A DNA stretch of 64,000 nt from Hoyosella levis (GCF_026008515.1 NZ_BQYM01000002.1:124001-188000), one strand, 5' to 3'. Positions 43,357-53,092 are shown, counted from the stretch's first letter. Notes: generated from the letters alone by a model not told the origin. A program made the numbers and translations.

Positions 43357-44867
43357 GCGTGGCCGCTTCCCGCCGCGAGATCAGCGGGCACGAGGATCCC
43401 ATGCCGCACGAGGCCCTCCGCGAGCGCGACGGCTCGCGGCAGCACCTCGTCCGGATCCTCGCCGGACGCGAGCGCGGCGAGCTCCACCACCTCTCCCAGT
43501 GGCAAGCCATCGGGCCGCACCCCGGCCAGCACCATCGTGCCAAGCTCATCGATATCATGCTGCCAGCGCGGGCCATCCCCCCGGTGCACTCGCGTTACCG
43601 CTGGAACCCAGCCCTCCTCGCCCGGCACCAGGATCTTCTCCAGCGCCACCGTGGGATTGAGCACGAACCTCGAGTCGAGGACATCGTTGCCGCGCAGCCA
43701 CGCCACCCTGTCGAGGTAGCGCAATGCCTCGTCGCCCAGCGGATCCTCGAAGCCCTGCATGAGGTCCTCGCACAGGATGTCGGAGGGTTCATCGGTGCGG
43801 CGCAGGAAGACGAAGCCGAAACCGATCCCGGTGACATCGCGCTCCCTCAGGTAGGACAGCCAGCGCTGCTGCCGCTCCTGCCCGCGCGGTTCGCGCAGGT
43901 CCGCGTCGGCGTCGCGCAGCCACGTCGAGACATACAGGTCAGGATCAGCCACATCGCGCTGCACGATCCACCCATCGACGCCATGTGCTGGCAACCAGGA
44001 GGCCACGCGTGCCCGCCAGTCCTCGCCCTCCAGGTGCACCCAGGACGCGAGCATCACCGCGATGCCACCGGGCCGCAGATGATCGATGCAGTCCCGCACC
44101 ATGACCTCGCTCGCGCCGTCGAGCTCCAGGCCCGAGTCGCGATACACCAGCTCCACATCGGTGCCGCCCACCACGAACGGGGGATTCGCGACGATCTGAT
44201 CGAACTGCTCGCCCGCGACGGGCTCGAACCACGAGCCGTGCCGCACGTCGGCCTGCAGCCCGTTCAGGGCCAGCGCGGCCCGGGTGACGAGCAGCGCGCG
44301 CTCGCTCACATCGGTAGCCACGATCCCATCGCTATAGGTGGCGGCATGGATGGCCTGGATGCCACAGCCCGTCCCCACATCCAGCACGCGGCCCGCTGGC
44401 CGGGTGGGAGTGGCCCGCAGCAAGGACAACGATGCTGCCCCCACCCCCAGCACATGGTCGCGCCGGGGCTCGCGCAGGCGCAGCGAGCCATCGGGATCCG
44501 AGATCATCCACCGCGTCCCTGTGCCCGCATCGAGCGGCCGGATATCCCACTCACCTGTGATGCCCCCGGCCTCGCGGGACACATAGCCAGCGCCGATCGC
44601 CTGCTCGAGCCCCATCGGCGCGAGCGCTCCCGCGGCCTCATCCTCGGCCACGGCATTGCCAAGGATGAACATTCGTGCCAGGACGCCCAGCGGGCCCTGT
44701 CCCTCGCAAGCGGCACGAATGGGCGCGGGCTCGCCCCGATCGAGGGCAGCCATGCCGGACGAGCCCAGCAGCTTGATCAAGCCATCGGCGTCATAGCCAT
44801 GGGCATCGAAGGCCTCGCGGAGCGCGGGAGCGGCACGGACAAGGTCATGCTCGGCTGTGTGGGTCAC
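43353..44867 (-). CDS. Class I SAM-dependent methyltransferase
   Basis: 504 residues. The N-terminal ~150 residues are a family-specific helical domain. SAM site VLDVGTGCGIQAIHA and the NPPF motif (IVANPPFVVGG), typical of N-methylation of Gln, Asn or nucleobases, follow. The C-terminal ~200 residues are an additional domain. It probably modifies a translation component, given NPPF and its co-transcription with dtd, but the target is unknown. GTG 44867 overlaps the DUF3099 stop. Confidence 0.85.
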   Translation of the reverse strand: MTHTAEHDLVRAAPALREAFDAHGYDADGLIKLLGSSGMAALDRGEPAPIRAACEGQGPLGVLARMFILGNAVAEDEAAGALAPMGLEQAIGAGYVSREAGGITGEWDIRPLDAGTGTRWMISDPDGSLRLREPRRDHVLGVGAASLSLLRATPTRPAGRVLDVGTGCGIQAIHAATYSDGIVATDVSERALLVTRAALALNGLQADVRHGSWFEPVAGEQFDQIVANPPFVVGGTDVELVYRDSGLELDGASEVMVRDCIDHLRPGGIAVMLASWVHLEGEDWRARVASWLPAHGVDGWIVQRDVADPDLYVSTWLRDADADLREPRGQERQQRWLSYLRERDVTGIGFGFVFLRRTDEPSDILCEDLMQGFEDPLGDEALRYLDRVAWLRGNDVLDSRFVLNPTVALEKILVPGEEGWVPAVTRVHRGDGPRWQHDIDELGTMVLAGVRPDGLPLGEVVELAALASGEDPDEVLPRAVALAEGLVRHGILVPADLAAGSGHA

Positions 44868-45265
44868 CCATCAATGGTTTCATGATGCTCCTGCTGCAGC
44901 GCGCGCTGCTCGGCCCGGGCGCGCCGACGCTCCGCGTACTCGCTGACCTCATCATTGCGGCGCGGCGGCCGATCATTGGCGATGAGCACCGCGATCCAGG
45001 GCAACGGGATCGACGCGCCGACGATGAGCAGCGCGAGCAAACCGCTGCCCGTAGCGGCGAAGACGATGCCCGCGAGGATCAGCGCGGGAACGCGCATCGA
45101 CATGAGGATCGTGTACTTGCGAATCCGGGCCCGTTGCTGGGCCTCGAACGACTCGGGGGCACGCGTGATGAGGAATGCCTCGGACGCGCCGCCATACTGG
45201 CGGGCCGCGTCCTCGTCCCCCGTGAAGAACCCGCCCCGCGAGGCATGCGGATCTCTAGCCATCAT
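44864..45265 (-). CDS. DUF3099 membrane protein
   Basis: 133 residues. The AFLITRAPESFEAQQRARI motif and two membrane helices (about 52-70 and 75-95) are the hallmarks of DUF3099, followed by a charged Arg/Glu/His-rich tail. Function unknown. Two adjacent ATG codons (45265 and 45262) follow GGGAAGAG. Its position near sigB matches Rv2709. Confidence 0.82.
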   Translation of the reverse strand: MMARDPHASRGGFFTGDEDAARQYGGASEAFLITRAPESFEAQQRARIRKYTILMSMRVPALILAGIVFAATGSGLLALLIVGASIPLPWIAVLIANDRPPRRNDEVSEYAERRRARAEQRALQQEHHETIDG

Positions 45266-45351
45266 GAATCTCTTCCCGTCGACGATAGGCCGCCCTGCCC
45301 GCCAGTAGCTCCATCTTCCAGTGTAGACACGCTCGGCGGCCGGCAGGGCAG

Positions 45352-45381
45352 TGGAGAGACGACCGGTTGATGCGGCATTAT
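45352..45381 (+). promoter_or_regulatory. DUF3039 promoter, predicted leaderless
   Basis: TGGAGA (45352-45357), 18-bp spacer, CATTAT (45376-45381), ending 6 nt before GTG 45388. Confidence 0.4.
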
Positions 45382-45387
45382 TGATGC

Positions 45388-45618
45388 GTGAGTACTGATA
45401 CCAAGGAACGCCCGGAAACCACGCCGTCCGAGACCACCGACGACGACACCCCGAAGGTCTTCCACTACGTGCGCAAGGACAAGATCACCGAGAGCGCGGT
45501 GACGGGAACATCTGTGGTGGCGCTCTGCGGAGAGGTCTTCCCCGTGACACGTTCGGCAAAGCCGGGCTCCCCAGTCTGTCCCGACTGCAAGCGCGTCTAC
45601 GAGCACATGCGCACCTAG
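45388..45618 (+). CDS. DUF3039 protein
   Basis: 76 residues, acidic N-terminus then KVFHYVRKDKI and a possible zinc site formed by Cys in VALCGEVF and VCPDCKRVY. DUF3039 is a conserved actinobacterial family of unknown role (Rv2708c position). Its TAG stop and the stop of the convergent BrkB-like gene are both part of one small palindrome. Confidence 0.82.
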   Translation: MSTDTKERPETTPSETTDDDTPKVFHYVRKDKITESAVTGTSVVALCGEVFPVTRSAKPGSPVCPDCKRVYEHMRT

Positions 45619-45632
45619 CGGGCTGGCGCTAG
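45615..45632. terminator. Palindrome containing both stop codons
   Basis: CTAGCG (45615-45620) pairs with CGCTAG (45627-45632) around a 6-nt loop. It includes the TAG of DUF3039 and the TAG (minus) of the BrkB-like gene. Too short to be sure it terminates. Confidence 0.4.
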
Positions 45633-46744
45633 CTGCGGCCTGGCGGCCTTCCAGGGGCCTGGCCGCCCTCTCCGCTGGCTTTGTGCCTGCCGCGCTTGCT
45701 CTCCCCGTGAGCCCGGTCGGCGGGCAGCACGCGCACCGAACCGGACGCGAGCCGGTGCAGCCGCGCGCTCGTCGTGCCAGGCGTGGCCTCCTCGCCGCCG
45801 GATTGCCGGGACTGCTCGGCCAGCCATGACTTCATCTGCTCGATGCGCGTCGCGCGCGCTGGCCAGCGCTCCTGCACGACGGCGTTGAACTCCGCCCCGA
45901 TGACGATGGCGAACCCGAGGAAGAACGCGAACAGCAGGAACGCGATCGGGGTGGCCAGGGCTCCATACGTGTATCCAGTGCGGGTGATGCCCGCTAGGTA
46001 GATCCGCAGTCCAGCGCTCGCTGCGTAGAAGACCGCCCCGGCAATGATCGCGCCGGCCAGGAGGCGATGCCACGGCAGCCTCCGGGGCAGTGCCACCTTG
46101 TAGAGCAGCGTCAGGCCGATGATCAGCAGGATTCCCACCGCCGGGTAGTACAGAACCGCCACGATGGGCTCGAGGGCCGCGTCCCAGCTCTCGGGTATCA
46201 GCTCGAGCAGCAGCGTGGGCCCGAGCGCCACGAGCGGCAGCGTGATCACCGCGAGCACGAGGAACGCCACATAGAGCAGGACAGCGAAGATGCGGTGCCA
46301 CACTGGATGGCGATGCTCGTTCTGACCGTGTGCCCGGGCAATCGCATCGACGAACGAGGCTACGGCGGAGGATCCTGCCCACAATGACAGCAGGAAGCCG
46401 CTGGAGACGAGGTCGAGGCGGCCCTGCTGGAGGACATCGCTGATCGTGGGCGCGATGATCTGGTCGACGACGCTATCGGTGAAGATGTCGCCGCTGAACG
46501 CAACGATCCGCGACTCGATGATCGTCACGGTATCGGGACCGAACCAGTCCGCGACATAGGCGACCGCGCCAAGCATCCCCAGCAGCAGGGGTGGCAGTGA
46601 CAGGACCTGCCAGAACGCGGCGGTCGCGGCCAGCGCGAAGATCGAATCGTCCCAGGACCTCGTGACGGTCTGCCATGCCAGGGAGCCAGCGGTCCGCGGC
46701 AGCGCGGCGGCACGAGCCACGAGAGCGGTGACTGATCGGCTCAT
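45629..46744 (-). CDS. YihY/BrkB-family membrane protein (Rv2707-like)
   Basis: 371 residues from ATG 46744 with GAGGAAGAC upstream; the open frame to 47041 is not used. About six membrane helices (first at about 35-60, last at about 245-270, for example AIVIGAEFNAVV). The C-terminal 80 residues are basic, Arg/Lys/Ser-rich and cytoplasmic. The family was once called ribonuclease BN but no nuclease site is present; its role is unknown. Confidence 0.85.
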   Translation of the reverse strand: MSRSVTALVARAAALPRTAGSLAWQTVTRSWDDSIFALAATAAFWQVLSLPPLLLGMLGAVAYVADWFGPDTVTIIESRIVAFSGDIFTDSVVDQIIAPTISDVLQQGRLDLVSSGFLLSLWAGSSAVASFVDAIARAHGQNEHRHPVWHRIFAVLLYVAFLVLAVITLPLVALGPTLLLELIPESWDAALEPIVAVLYYPAVGILLIIGLTLLYKVALPRRLPWHRLLAGAIIAGAVFYAASAGLRIYLAGITRTGYTYGALATPIAFLLFAFFLGFAIVIGAEFNAVVQERWPARATRIEQMKSWLAEQSRQSGGEEATPGTTSARLHRLASGSVRVLPADRAHGESKRGRHKASGEGGQAPGRPPGRS

Positions 46745-47004
46745 CGGTGTCTTCCTCGGCGCGCATCGGATACGGGATCTGCAGGCCTCGCGCGCCCGGC
46801 TCGCGGCGAGGAGGTGCGGTACTGTGTCATGCTGTGCCTCGCCCGCCGTTCGGTGGAACAATGGGGTCGCTCCAGCGTAGATCGCGACCGCTCGATCCTG
46901 GGCCTGATCCACCTGCTTGCCGGGCGTGATGGCGAGCACAGGACCGGCGGCAGACGCGGAGCGCCGGGGGAGTTTCCTGGAGTCGAGCCGAGCTAGGAGC
47001 GTGT

Positions 47005-48810
47005 GTGCAAGCCGCAGCTGTGTCATCCGAGTCACGTCCATCCGCAGCGAGTCCAGGCGCAGGGGGAGCGGGCGCAGGGGAATCGAGCACGGGGGAGCCG
47101 GGCGCGGGACGGCTCAGGAGCTGGCAGCGCCGTGTGCTGACCAAGTACCTGGCCACCAAGCCGCGGGACTTCCTCGCCGTCGCGACCCCGGGCGCCGGAA
47201 AGACCACCTTCGCGCTCCGGGTGGCCGCGGAGCTGCTCAAGGACCGCACCGTCGACCAGGTCACCGTCGTTGCGCCGACCGAGCATCTCAAGCACCAGTG
47301 GGCCGAGTCCGCAGCGCGGCAGGGCATCGCGCTGGACCCGAACTTCACCAATACCGCCGGCCAGACATCCTCGGACTTCCACGGCGTCGTGGTCACCTAC
47401 GCCCAGGTGGCGTCCCACCCCTTCAAGCACCGGGCCCGCACCGTGGCCCGGCGCACTCTCGTCATCCTCGACGAGATCCACCACGCCGGGGACGCCAAGA
47501 GCTGGGGCGACGCCATGAAGGAAGCGTTCTCCGACGCTACCCGGCGGCTCTCGCTGACCGGAACACCATTCCGCAGCGATGACAGCCCGATCCCGTTCGT
47601 CACCTATGAGCCGGAGCCGGGGGGAGTGAAGCGCTCCAAGTCCGATCACTCGTATGGCTACTCCGATGCGCTCGCCGACGGCGTGGTGCGGCCCGTGGTG
47701 TTCCTCGCTTACTCCGGCGAGGCACGCTGGCGCACCAGCGCGGGCGAGGAGTTCACTGCTCGGCTCGGCCAGCCGCTCAACGCCGAGCAGACCGCGCGAG
47801 CGTGGCGCACCGCGCTCGATCCAGCAGGAGAATGGATCCCGTCCGTCCTGACGGCCGCGCACACCAGGCTCGGTCAGCTGCGCGCAGGCGGCGTGCCGGA
47901 CGCGGGCGGGCTGGTCATCGCCTCGGACCAGACGATGGCCCGCGCGTACGCGGAGGCGCTGGAACGCATCACCGGCGAGAAGCCCACCCTGGTGCTCTCG
48001 GATGATCCTGGCTCCTCGGATCGCATCAAGCAGTTCGGTGACGGCACGAGCGCCTGGATGGTGGCCGTGCGCATGGTGTCCGAGGGCGTGGACGTGCCGC
48101 GTCTCGCGGTGGGCGTGTATGCCACTAGTGCCTCGACGCCCTTGTACTTCGCGCAGGCCATCGGCCGCTTCGTGCGTGCCCGCCGCCCTGGCGAGACCGC
48201 CAGTGTGTTCCTGCCCTCGGTGCCGGTGCTGCTCGACCTCGCCGCGAAGCTCGAGAAGCAGCGTGACCATGTGCTGGGCAAGCCGCACCGTGAGAAGGAC
48301 GGCTTCGACGACGAGCTGCTCGCGCAGGCGAACCAGGCCAAGGACGAGCCGGGCGACCGGGAGCGGGCGTTCACCTCGCTTGGCGCGGAGGCCGAGCTGG
48401 ACCAGGTGATCTATGACGGCTCGTCGTTTGGCTCGGCCACGTTCTCGGGCAGCGACGAGGAAGCCGACTACCTGGGGCTGCCTGGCTTGCTCGACGCCGA
48501 GCAGATGCGTGCGCTACTGCGGCAACGGCAGGCTGAGCAGATCCAGCGGACCTCCGAGCAGCTCGCCATCCAGAAGGAAGCGGCCCAGAAAGAGCCTCGA
48601 CCAGAGCCTGCCCGGTCAGCCACGGCGGGCGCGCAGCTCGCTGATCTGCGCCGGGAGCTCAACAAGCTCGTCGCCATGCACCATCACCGCACGGGGAAGC
48701 CTCATGGGGCGATCCATGGTGAACTGCGCCGGACCTGTGGCGGGCCTGCTACGGGCGCGGCGACCGCGGAGCAACTGCAGGATCGGATCGCGCTGCTGCG
48801 CAACGCGTAG
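47005..48810 (+). CDS. DEAD/DEAH-box helicase, RadD-like
   Basis: 601 residues. After a Gly/Ala-rich leader of 35 residues come the Q-motif-like RSWQRRVLTKYL, Walker A TPGAGKTT, DEIHHAGD in place of DEAH, LTGTPFRSD (motif III), and domain 2 with MVSEGVDVPRLAVGVYAT and QAIGRFVRAR. A helical C-terminal region follows. Similarity is to RadD/UvrB-like SF2 helicases of DNA repair; the exact role is not established. GTG 47005 with GGAG close upstream. A strong terminator follows. Confidence 0.85.
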   Translation: MQAAAVSSESRPSAASPGAGGAGAGESSTGEPGAGRLRSWQRRVLTKYLATKPRDFLAVATPGAGKTTFALRVAAELLKDRTVDQVTVVAPTEHLKHQWAESAARQGIALDPNFTNTAGQTSSDFHGVVVTYAQVASHPFKHRARTVARRTLVILDEIHHAGDAKSWGDAMKEAFSDATRRLSLTGTPFRSDDSPIPFVTYEPEPGGVKRSKSDHSYGYSDALADGVVRPVVFLAYSGEARWRTSAGEEFTARLGQPLNAEQTARAWRTALDPAGEWIPSVLTAAHTRLGQLRAGGVPDAGGLVIASDQTMARAYAEALERITGEKPTLVLSDDPGSSDRIKQFGDGTSAWMVAVRMVSEGVDVPRLAVGVYATSASTPLYFAQAIGRFVRARRPGETASVFLPSVPVLLDLAAKLEKQRDHVLGKPHREKDGFDDELLAQANQAKDEPGDRERAFTSLGAEAELDQVIYDGSSFGSATFSGSDEEADYLGLPGLLDAEQMRALLRQRQAEQIQRTSEQLAIQKEAAQKEPRPEPARSATAGAQLADLRRELNKLVAMHHHRTGKPHGAIHGELRRTCGGPATGAATAEQLQDRIALLRNA

Positions 48811-48826
48811 CCGCCTCGGGAACGCG

Positions 48827-48860
48827 AGCGGGGCCCGGGCTTACAAGCCCGGGCCCCGCT
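48827..48860. terminator. Strong bidirectional terminator 48810/48876
   Basis: 16-bp perfect stem (48827-48842 with 48845-48860, tip TTACAA) between the helicase and DUF7455 genes. The strongest hairpin in the window; no T-tract. Confidence 0.8.
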
Positions 48861-48875
48861 GCTGTCACTGGTAGG

Positions 48876-49067
48876 TCAGGACTCGTCCTCCGCCACGACG
48901 ACATGCGCGTCCATGTCCTTCAGCCGCGCCTCGAACTCGTTGGCGTGGTGCTGGCAGAACAGGAGCTCGCCCCCGGAGGGGAGGGTCGCCAGCACGCGCG
49001 CACGGGCACTGCAGCGATCGCAACGGTCGGTAGCGGTGAGCCGGACGGTGGTAGCTGGTGCGGTCAT
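48876..49067 (-). CDS. DUF7455 small protein
   Basis: 63 residues. CDRCSARARV and FCQHHANEF suggest a zinc ribbon-like fold (two Cys plus Cys/His). A member is found beside sigA in most actinobacteria. ATG 49067 follows GGAGGCGAC. Function unknown; it is separated from sigA by 199 bp without a recognisable gene. Confidence 0.8.
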   Translation of the reverse strand: MTAPATTVRLTATDRCDRCSARARVLATLPSGGELLFCQHHANEFEARLKDMDAHVVVAEDES

Positions 49068-49266
49068 GTCGCCTCCATTCCGGAGCCCGTGGGCACCTGG
49101 GGTTCGGCGATGCGATCGTGGACCCCGGGGGGTCGCGGGATCGCATCTCCTGTCATAGGGATAGACGAACGGGAGGCCCGCATTGTTCCCGGACCACCCC
49201 TCAGTGTGATATCCAGCACAGAGGTGGGGTGATCCTGGCGGTGAATCCTCGCTCGTCGTGGGGATA

Positions 49267-50922
49267 TCAGTCCAGGTAGTCGCGCAGCACCTGGCTGCGG
49301 CTCGGATGGCGCAGCTTGGACATCGTCTTCGACTCGATCTGCCGGATCCGCTCGCGCGTCACCCCATACACCTGCCCGATCTCATCGAGGGTGCGCGGCT
49401 GACCGTCGGTCAGGCCAAAGCGCAGCCGCACGACACCTGCCTCGCGCTCCGAGAGCGTCTCGAGCACGGACTGGAGCTGGTCCTGGAGCAGGGTGAAGCT
49501 CACCGCGTCGACCGCGACCACTGCCTCGCTGTCCTCGATGAAGTCACCGAGCTGGCTGTCGCCCTCATCGCCGATCGTCTGATCGAGGGAAATGGGCTCC
49601 CGCGCGTACTGCTGGATCTCGAGCACCTTCTCCGGCGAGATGTCCATCTCCCGGGCAAGCTCCTCGGGAGTGGGCTCCCGGCCAAGGTCCTGCAGCAGCT
49701 CGCGCTGTATGCGACCGAGCTTGTTGATGACCTCCACCATGTGAACAGGGATGCGAATGGTCCGGGCCTGATCGGCCATCGCCCTGGTGATCGCCTGGCG
49801 GATCCACCACGTCGCATACGTCGAGAACTTGTAGCCCTTGGTGTAGTCGAACTTCTCCACCGCGCGGATCAAGCCCAGGTTGCCTTCCTGGATGAGGTCC
49901 AGGAACGCCATGCCGCGGCCCGTGTAGCGCTTGGCCAGCGACACCACTAGGCGCAGGTTCGCTTCGAGCAGGTGGTTCTTCGCACGGTTTCCATCGCGCA
50001 TCACCCAATTGAGGTTCTGTCGCGCTTGCGGGCTCGTGCGCTCGCCCGCCTCGGCGGCGCGGCGCAGCTTCTCCACGGCATACAGGCCGGCCTCGATGCG
50101 CTTGGCAAGCTCGACCTCCTCCTCCGCGTTGAGCAGCGCGACCTTGCCGATCTGCTTGAGGTAGGCGCGCACGGAATCCGCGGATGCCGTGAGCTCGGCA
50201 TCCTTGCGGGCCTGCCGCAGGGCCTCGGACTCCTCCTCGTCCCACACGAAGTCCGAATCAGTCTCGGTGGACTTCTCCTCCTTCTCGGCGGTCCGCTTCG
50301 TAGCGCGCCGCTTCGGGGCAACGGGCTCGTCGACGTCGGCGAGGTCCGGCTCGGCGATCATGTCGTCGGTCGGCTCCGCCTCGACGGCCTCCTCGTCACT
50401 GGTGTCGGCCACATCTGGAGCCGCGCCAGCCTTTGCGGGAGCAGCCTTTGCCGCAGCCTTCTTGGCAGGGGCACGCTTTGCCGGTGCCTTCTTGGCGGGC
50501 GACTTGCGCGCGGCCGTCTTGCGGGCAGGAGCGGCGACCGGCGTGCCGTCCTCCGTGCTCGCGCTCTCCTCGACCGCCTCGCTTGTAGAAGCAGCGGTGG
50601 CCTTGCGGGCGGTGGCCTTGCGCGCCGGCGCGGTGCGTGCCGTTGACTTCGAGGGTGCCGTGGTGCTGCCATCGCCCGCGGTGCTGCTCGCCTCGGGCTG
50701 GGCAGGATCCTCCGTCGGCAGAACGGGCGCGTCCGCAGCGATCGTGGCCGCATCGGCGGCGGCTCCAGGCGCGGCCTTCTTGGCGACCGTGCGCTTGGCG
50801 GCCTTGGCCGGAGCCTTCTTGGCCGGAGCCTTCCGGGCCGCGGTGCGCTTCGGCGCCGACGCTGGTGCCGTGCCGGAACCAGATGCGGAATCGGCAGAAC
50901 TTGGGGTTTCAGTAGATGCCAC
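49267..50922 (-). CDS. sigA: Primary sigma factor SigA
   Basis: 551 residues from GTG 50922, preceded by AAAGGGCGTAC. The first ~230 residues are an Ala/Lys/Pro-rich extension with repeated KKAPAK-type units; the conserved part starts at [16 protein letters not shown] (region 1.2), then [25 protein letters not shown] and [15 protein letters not shown] (2.3-2.4), [17 protein letters not shown] (3) and [20 protein letters not shown] (4.2). It directs housekeeping transcription. The lysine-rich N-terminus is longer than the conserved 1.1 region and low in complexity. The position before ppgK matches mycobacteria. Confidence 0.96.
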   Translation of the reverse strand: MASTETPSSADSASGSGTAPASAPKRTAARKAPAKKAPAKAAKRTVAKKAAPGAAADAATIAADAPVLPTEDPAQPEASSTAGDGSTTAPSKSTARTAPARKATARKATAASTSEAVEESASTEDGTPVAAPARKTAARKSPAKKAPAKRAPAKKAAAKAAPAKAGAAPDVADTSDEEAVEAEPTDDMIAEPDLADVDEPVAPKRRATKRTAEKEEKSTETDSDFVWDEEESEALRQARKDAELTASADSVRAYLKQIGKVALLNAEEEVELAKRIEAGLYAVEKLRRAAEAGERTSPQARQNLNWVMRDGNRAKNHLLEANLRLVVSLAKRYTGRGMAFLDLIQEGNLGLIRAVEKFDYTKGYKFSTYATWWIRQAITRAMADQARTIRIPVHMVEVINKLGRIQRELLQDLGREPTPEELAREMDISPEKVLEIQQYAREPISLDQTIGDEGDSQLGDFIEDSEAVVAVDAVSFTLLQDQLQSVLETLSEREAGVVRLRFGLTDGQPRTLDEIGQVYGVTRERIRQIESKTMSKLRHPSRSQVLRDYLD

Positions 50923-51082
50923 GTACGCCCTTTCGTGACTTCGTCGTGCGGCGGCAAGCCAGGCGATCCTCAGCGGGATCTGGCTGGCGAAAAGTCCATG
51001 TGAATGAGCCCGCGAAAGCGAGACGCGTTCCATTGTAACGATTCCAACAGGTGGAACGGTGCGCGATGGCGATTCGCCACGC

Positions 51083-51913
51083 CTACAGCGCCGAATCCTG
51101 GCGTGCTGCGAGGGCTGCCCCGACGATGCCAGCGGTGTTCCGCAGCTCCGCTGGAACGATGCGAGTGGCCACCTCGACCAGGGGCAACCACTTGTGGGCC
51201 TTCTTGCTCACACCGCCTCCGACGATGAACAGATCAGGGGCAAACAGTGCCTCGTAGGCCCGCAGCACCGCTGTGACCTCGACGGACCACTCTTCCCAGG
51301 ACATTCCGCTGCGCTCGCGGACCGAGGCCGCGGCACGATGCTCCGCCTCGGCACCACCCACCTCGAGATGCCCGAGCTCGGAGTTGGGGACGAGAACGCC
51401 GTTGTAGAGCAGCGCGGAACCGATCCCCGTGCCAAAAGTCAGCATCATCACCAGGCCCCGCGCGTCCCGGCCAGCCCCGAGCTGCTGCTCGGCGAGCCCC
51501 GCGGCATCCGCGTCATTGAGCAGGGTCACCGCGCGTCCGCCTAGCGCTGTGCCGAGCACCGCGCGGGCGTCCAGGCCGATCCAGCGGGGATCGATGTTCG
51601 CCGCTGTATGCGTGACGCCATCCTTGACCACCGAGGGCAGCGCGACACCGACCGGTCCATCCCAGCCAAAGCCATCCACGATCTCCGCGATCGTCCCCGC
51701 AACGGCCTCGGGCGTCGCCGGCTGCGGCGTGTCGATCCGGTGGCGCTCCGAAGCAAGCTCCCCCGTCGCGAGGTCGACCAGCGCGCCCTTGACGCCGCTC
51801 CCGCCAACATCGACACCGAGCCCGAGATCCTGGCCCGGCGTTCCAGACGGCGCGTGCTCCGGACGTGCAGCGGGGGCGGGGGGAGGCGCGGATTGACGAG
51901 CATCATCGTGCAT
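51083..51913 (-). CDS. ppgK: Polyphosphate glucokinase
   Basis: 276 residues from ATG 51913 (GGGAGCCAGACC upstream). ROK-type sugar kinase: [17 protein letters not shown] (phosphate 1), [11 protein letters not shown] (catalytic Asp), [19 protein letters not shown] (phosphate 2) and the C-terminal [14 protein letters not shown]. It phosphorylates glucose with polyphosphate or ATP. The variable Pro/Ala-rich N-terminus of about 25 residues precedes the domain. Divergent from suhB, with 113 bp between the starts. Confidence 0.94.
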   Translation of the reverse strand: MHDDARQSAPPPAPAARPEHAPSGTPGQDLGLGVDVGGSGVKGALVDLATGELASERHRIDTPQPATPEAVAGTIAEIVDGFGWDGPVGVALPSVVKDGVTHTAANIDPRWIGLDARAVLGTALGGRAVTLLNDADAAGLAEQQLGAGRDARGLVMMLTFGTGIGSALLYNGVLVPNSELGHLEVGGAEAEHRAAASVRERSGMSWEEWSVEVTAVLRAYEALFAPDLFIVGGGVSKKAHKWLPLVEVATRIVPAELRNTAGIVGAALAARQDSAL

Positions 51914-52026
51914 GGTCTGGCTCCCGGTGTGCGGACGGCAAGAGGGACGGAACATTCCAGACGATCACTGTATCCGGGTGGACGCCCTGGTGGCGCGGAC
52001 CCGTGCGATGCACCACGATGGTCTGC

Positions 52027-52902
52027 GTGCCGGAATCCAGCAGCCATGAAGACCACGTGCCATCGCGGAATGATGCGGAGGCCCTTCGCGCCATCGCCGA
52101 GCAGCTCGCCGCGGAGGCCGCCGCGCTCGTCCGCCAGCGCCGTGCCGAGGTGATCGAGGGGCAAGCTCGTGACGGTGCCGTCAGCACCAAGTCCACCTCC
52201 ACCGATCCCGTCACCATCGTGGACCAGGAATCCGAGGAGCTCATCCGATCAAGGCTCGCCGCGCTCAGGCCCGAGGACACCATCCTCGGCGAGGAAGGTG
52301 GCGGGGCCGCATCCGCATCCGGAATCCGATGGGTCATCGATCCGATCGATGGCACCGTCAATTTCCTTTATGGCATCGACGCCTACGCGGTGTCGATCGC
52401 GGCGCAGCTCGACGGCATCAGTATCGCTGGCGCGGTCGCTGACGTGCCCGGGCGACGCATCTACTCCGCCGCGCGCGGCCACGGGGCCTGGCAGCGCGAT
52501 TCCGTGGGCGAACCCGTCCGCCTGCACTGCACTGCTGAGACCACGCTCGGCCACGCGCTCGTGGCCACCGGGTTCGCCTACGACCCGGCTAGGCGCGCCG
52601 AGCAAGGCAGTATCGTCGCGCAGTTGCTGCCACACGTCCGGGACATCCGCCGCATCGGATCGGCCGCGATCGATCTCTGCCTCCTCGCGGCCGGGCGTGT
52701 CGACGCCTACTACGAGCATGGCCTCCACCCCTGGGACTGGGCAGCAGCGAGCCTGATCGCGGAGGAGGCGGGCGCGGTGCTCGTGACCCCGCCGGCGGTG
52801 TCGTCCGGCAGCGATGGAGTTCTCACCATTGGTGCCGCGCCCGGGGTGGCTGACGCGTTCCATAGGCTGCTCAGCGATCTGGACGCCCTCCGGGCTCTCT
52901 GA
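52027..52902 (+). CDS. suhB: Inositol-1-monophosphatase family protein
   Basis: 291 residues from GTG 52027, which lies 7 nt after a CACGAT hexamer (52014-52019) and has no Shine-Dalgarno; ATG 52018 is the alternative. Metal-binding motifs are GEEGGG, WVIDPIDGTVNFLYG and the C-terminal HPWDWAAASLIAEEAG. It dephosphorylates inositol-1-phosphate for mycothiol and PI lipid synthesis; broader substrates are possible. Synteny next to ppgK matches suhB (Rv2701c). Confidence 0.9.
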   Translation: MPESSSHEDHVPSRNDAEALRAIAEQLAAEAAALVRQRRAEVIEGQARDGAVSTKSTSTDPVTIVDQESEELIRSRLAALRPEDTILGEEGGGAASASGIRWVIDPIDGTVNFLYGIDAYAVSIAAQLDGISIAGAVADVPGRRIYSAARGHGAWQRDSVGEPVRLHCTAETTLGHALVATGFAYDPARRAEQGSIVAQLLPHVRDIRRIGSAAIDLCLLAAGRVDAYYEHGLHPWDWAAASLIAEEAGAVLVTPPAVSSGSDGVLTIGAAPGVADAFHRLLSDLDALRAL

Positions 52903-52977
52903 CCCGCGCGATAGCGCTGGCCGTTGTCCCGCGCAATAGTGCTTGCCGCTGTCCCGCGCGATAGTGCGAATTACGTC
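52903..52977. repeat. 25-bp tandem repeat, about 2.6 copies
   Basis: Units at 52903-52927, 52928-52952 and 52953-52977. The first 15 bp (CCCGCGCGATAGNGC type) are conserved in all three; the third runs into the 61-nt hairpin. Confidence 0.7.
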
Positions 52978-53017
52978 AGGTTCTTGCGCGAACACTGACG
53001 TAATTCGCACTATCGCG
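52957..53017. repeat. 61-nt REP-like palindromic element, copy 2
   Basis: Perfect 23-bp arms (52957-52979 and 52995-53017) and a 15-nt loop with an inner GTTC/GAAC pair. Between convergent suhB and cei, so it also serves as a strong bidirectional terminator. Same 23/15/23 design as 31381-31441. Confidence 0.85.
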
Positions 53018-53092
53018 GTCCACGGAGGCCCACTCGCGGTCCGTGGAGGCCCACTCGCGGTCCGCGGAGGCGCACTCGAGGCACGGAGGCAC
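53015..53092. repeat. 21-bp tandem repeat, about 3.7 copies
   Basis: Units at 53015-53035, 53036-53056 and 53057-53077 (GCGGTCCNNGGAGGCNCACTC) and a degenerate fourth. It begins in the last 3 bp of the hairpin. Confidence 0.75.

Noticed and set aside
52903-53092. Possible CRISPR array
   Set aside because: Repeats are contiguous 25-bp and 21-bp units without unique spacers, and no cas genes are present.
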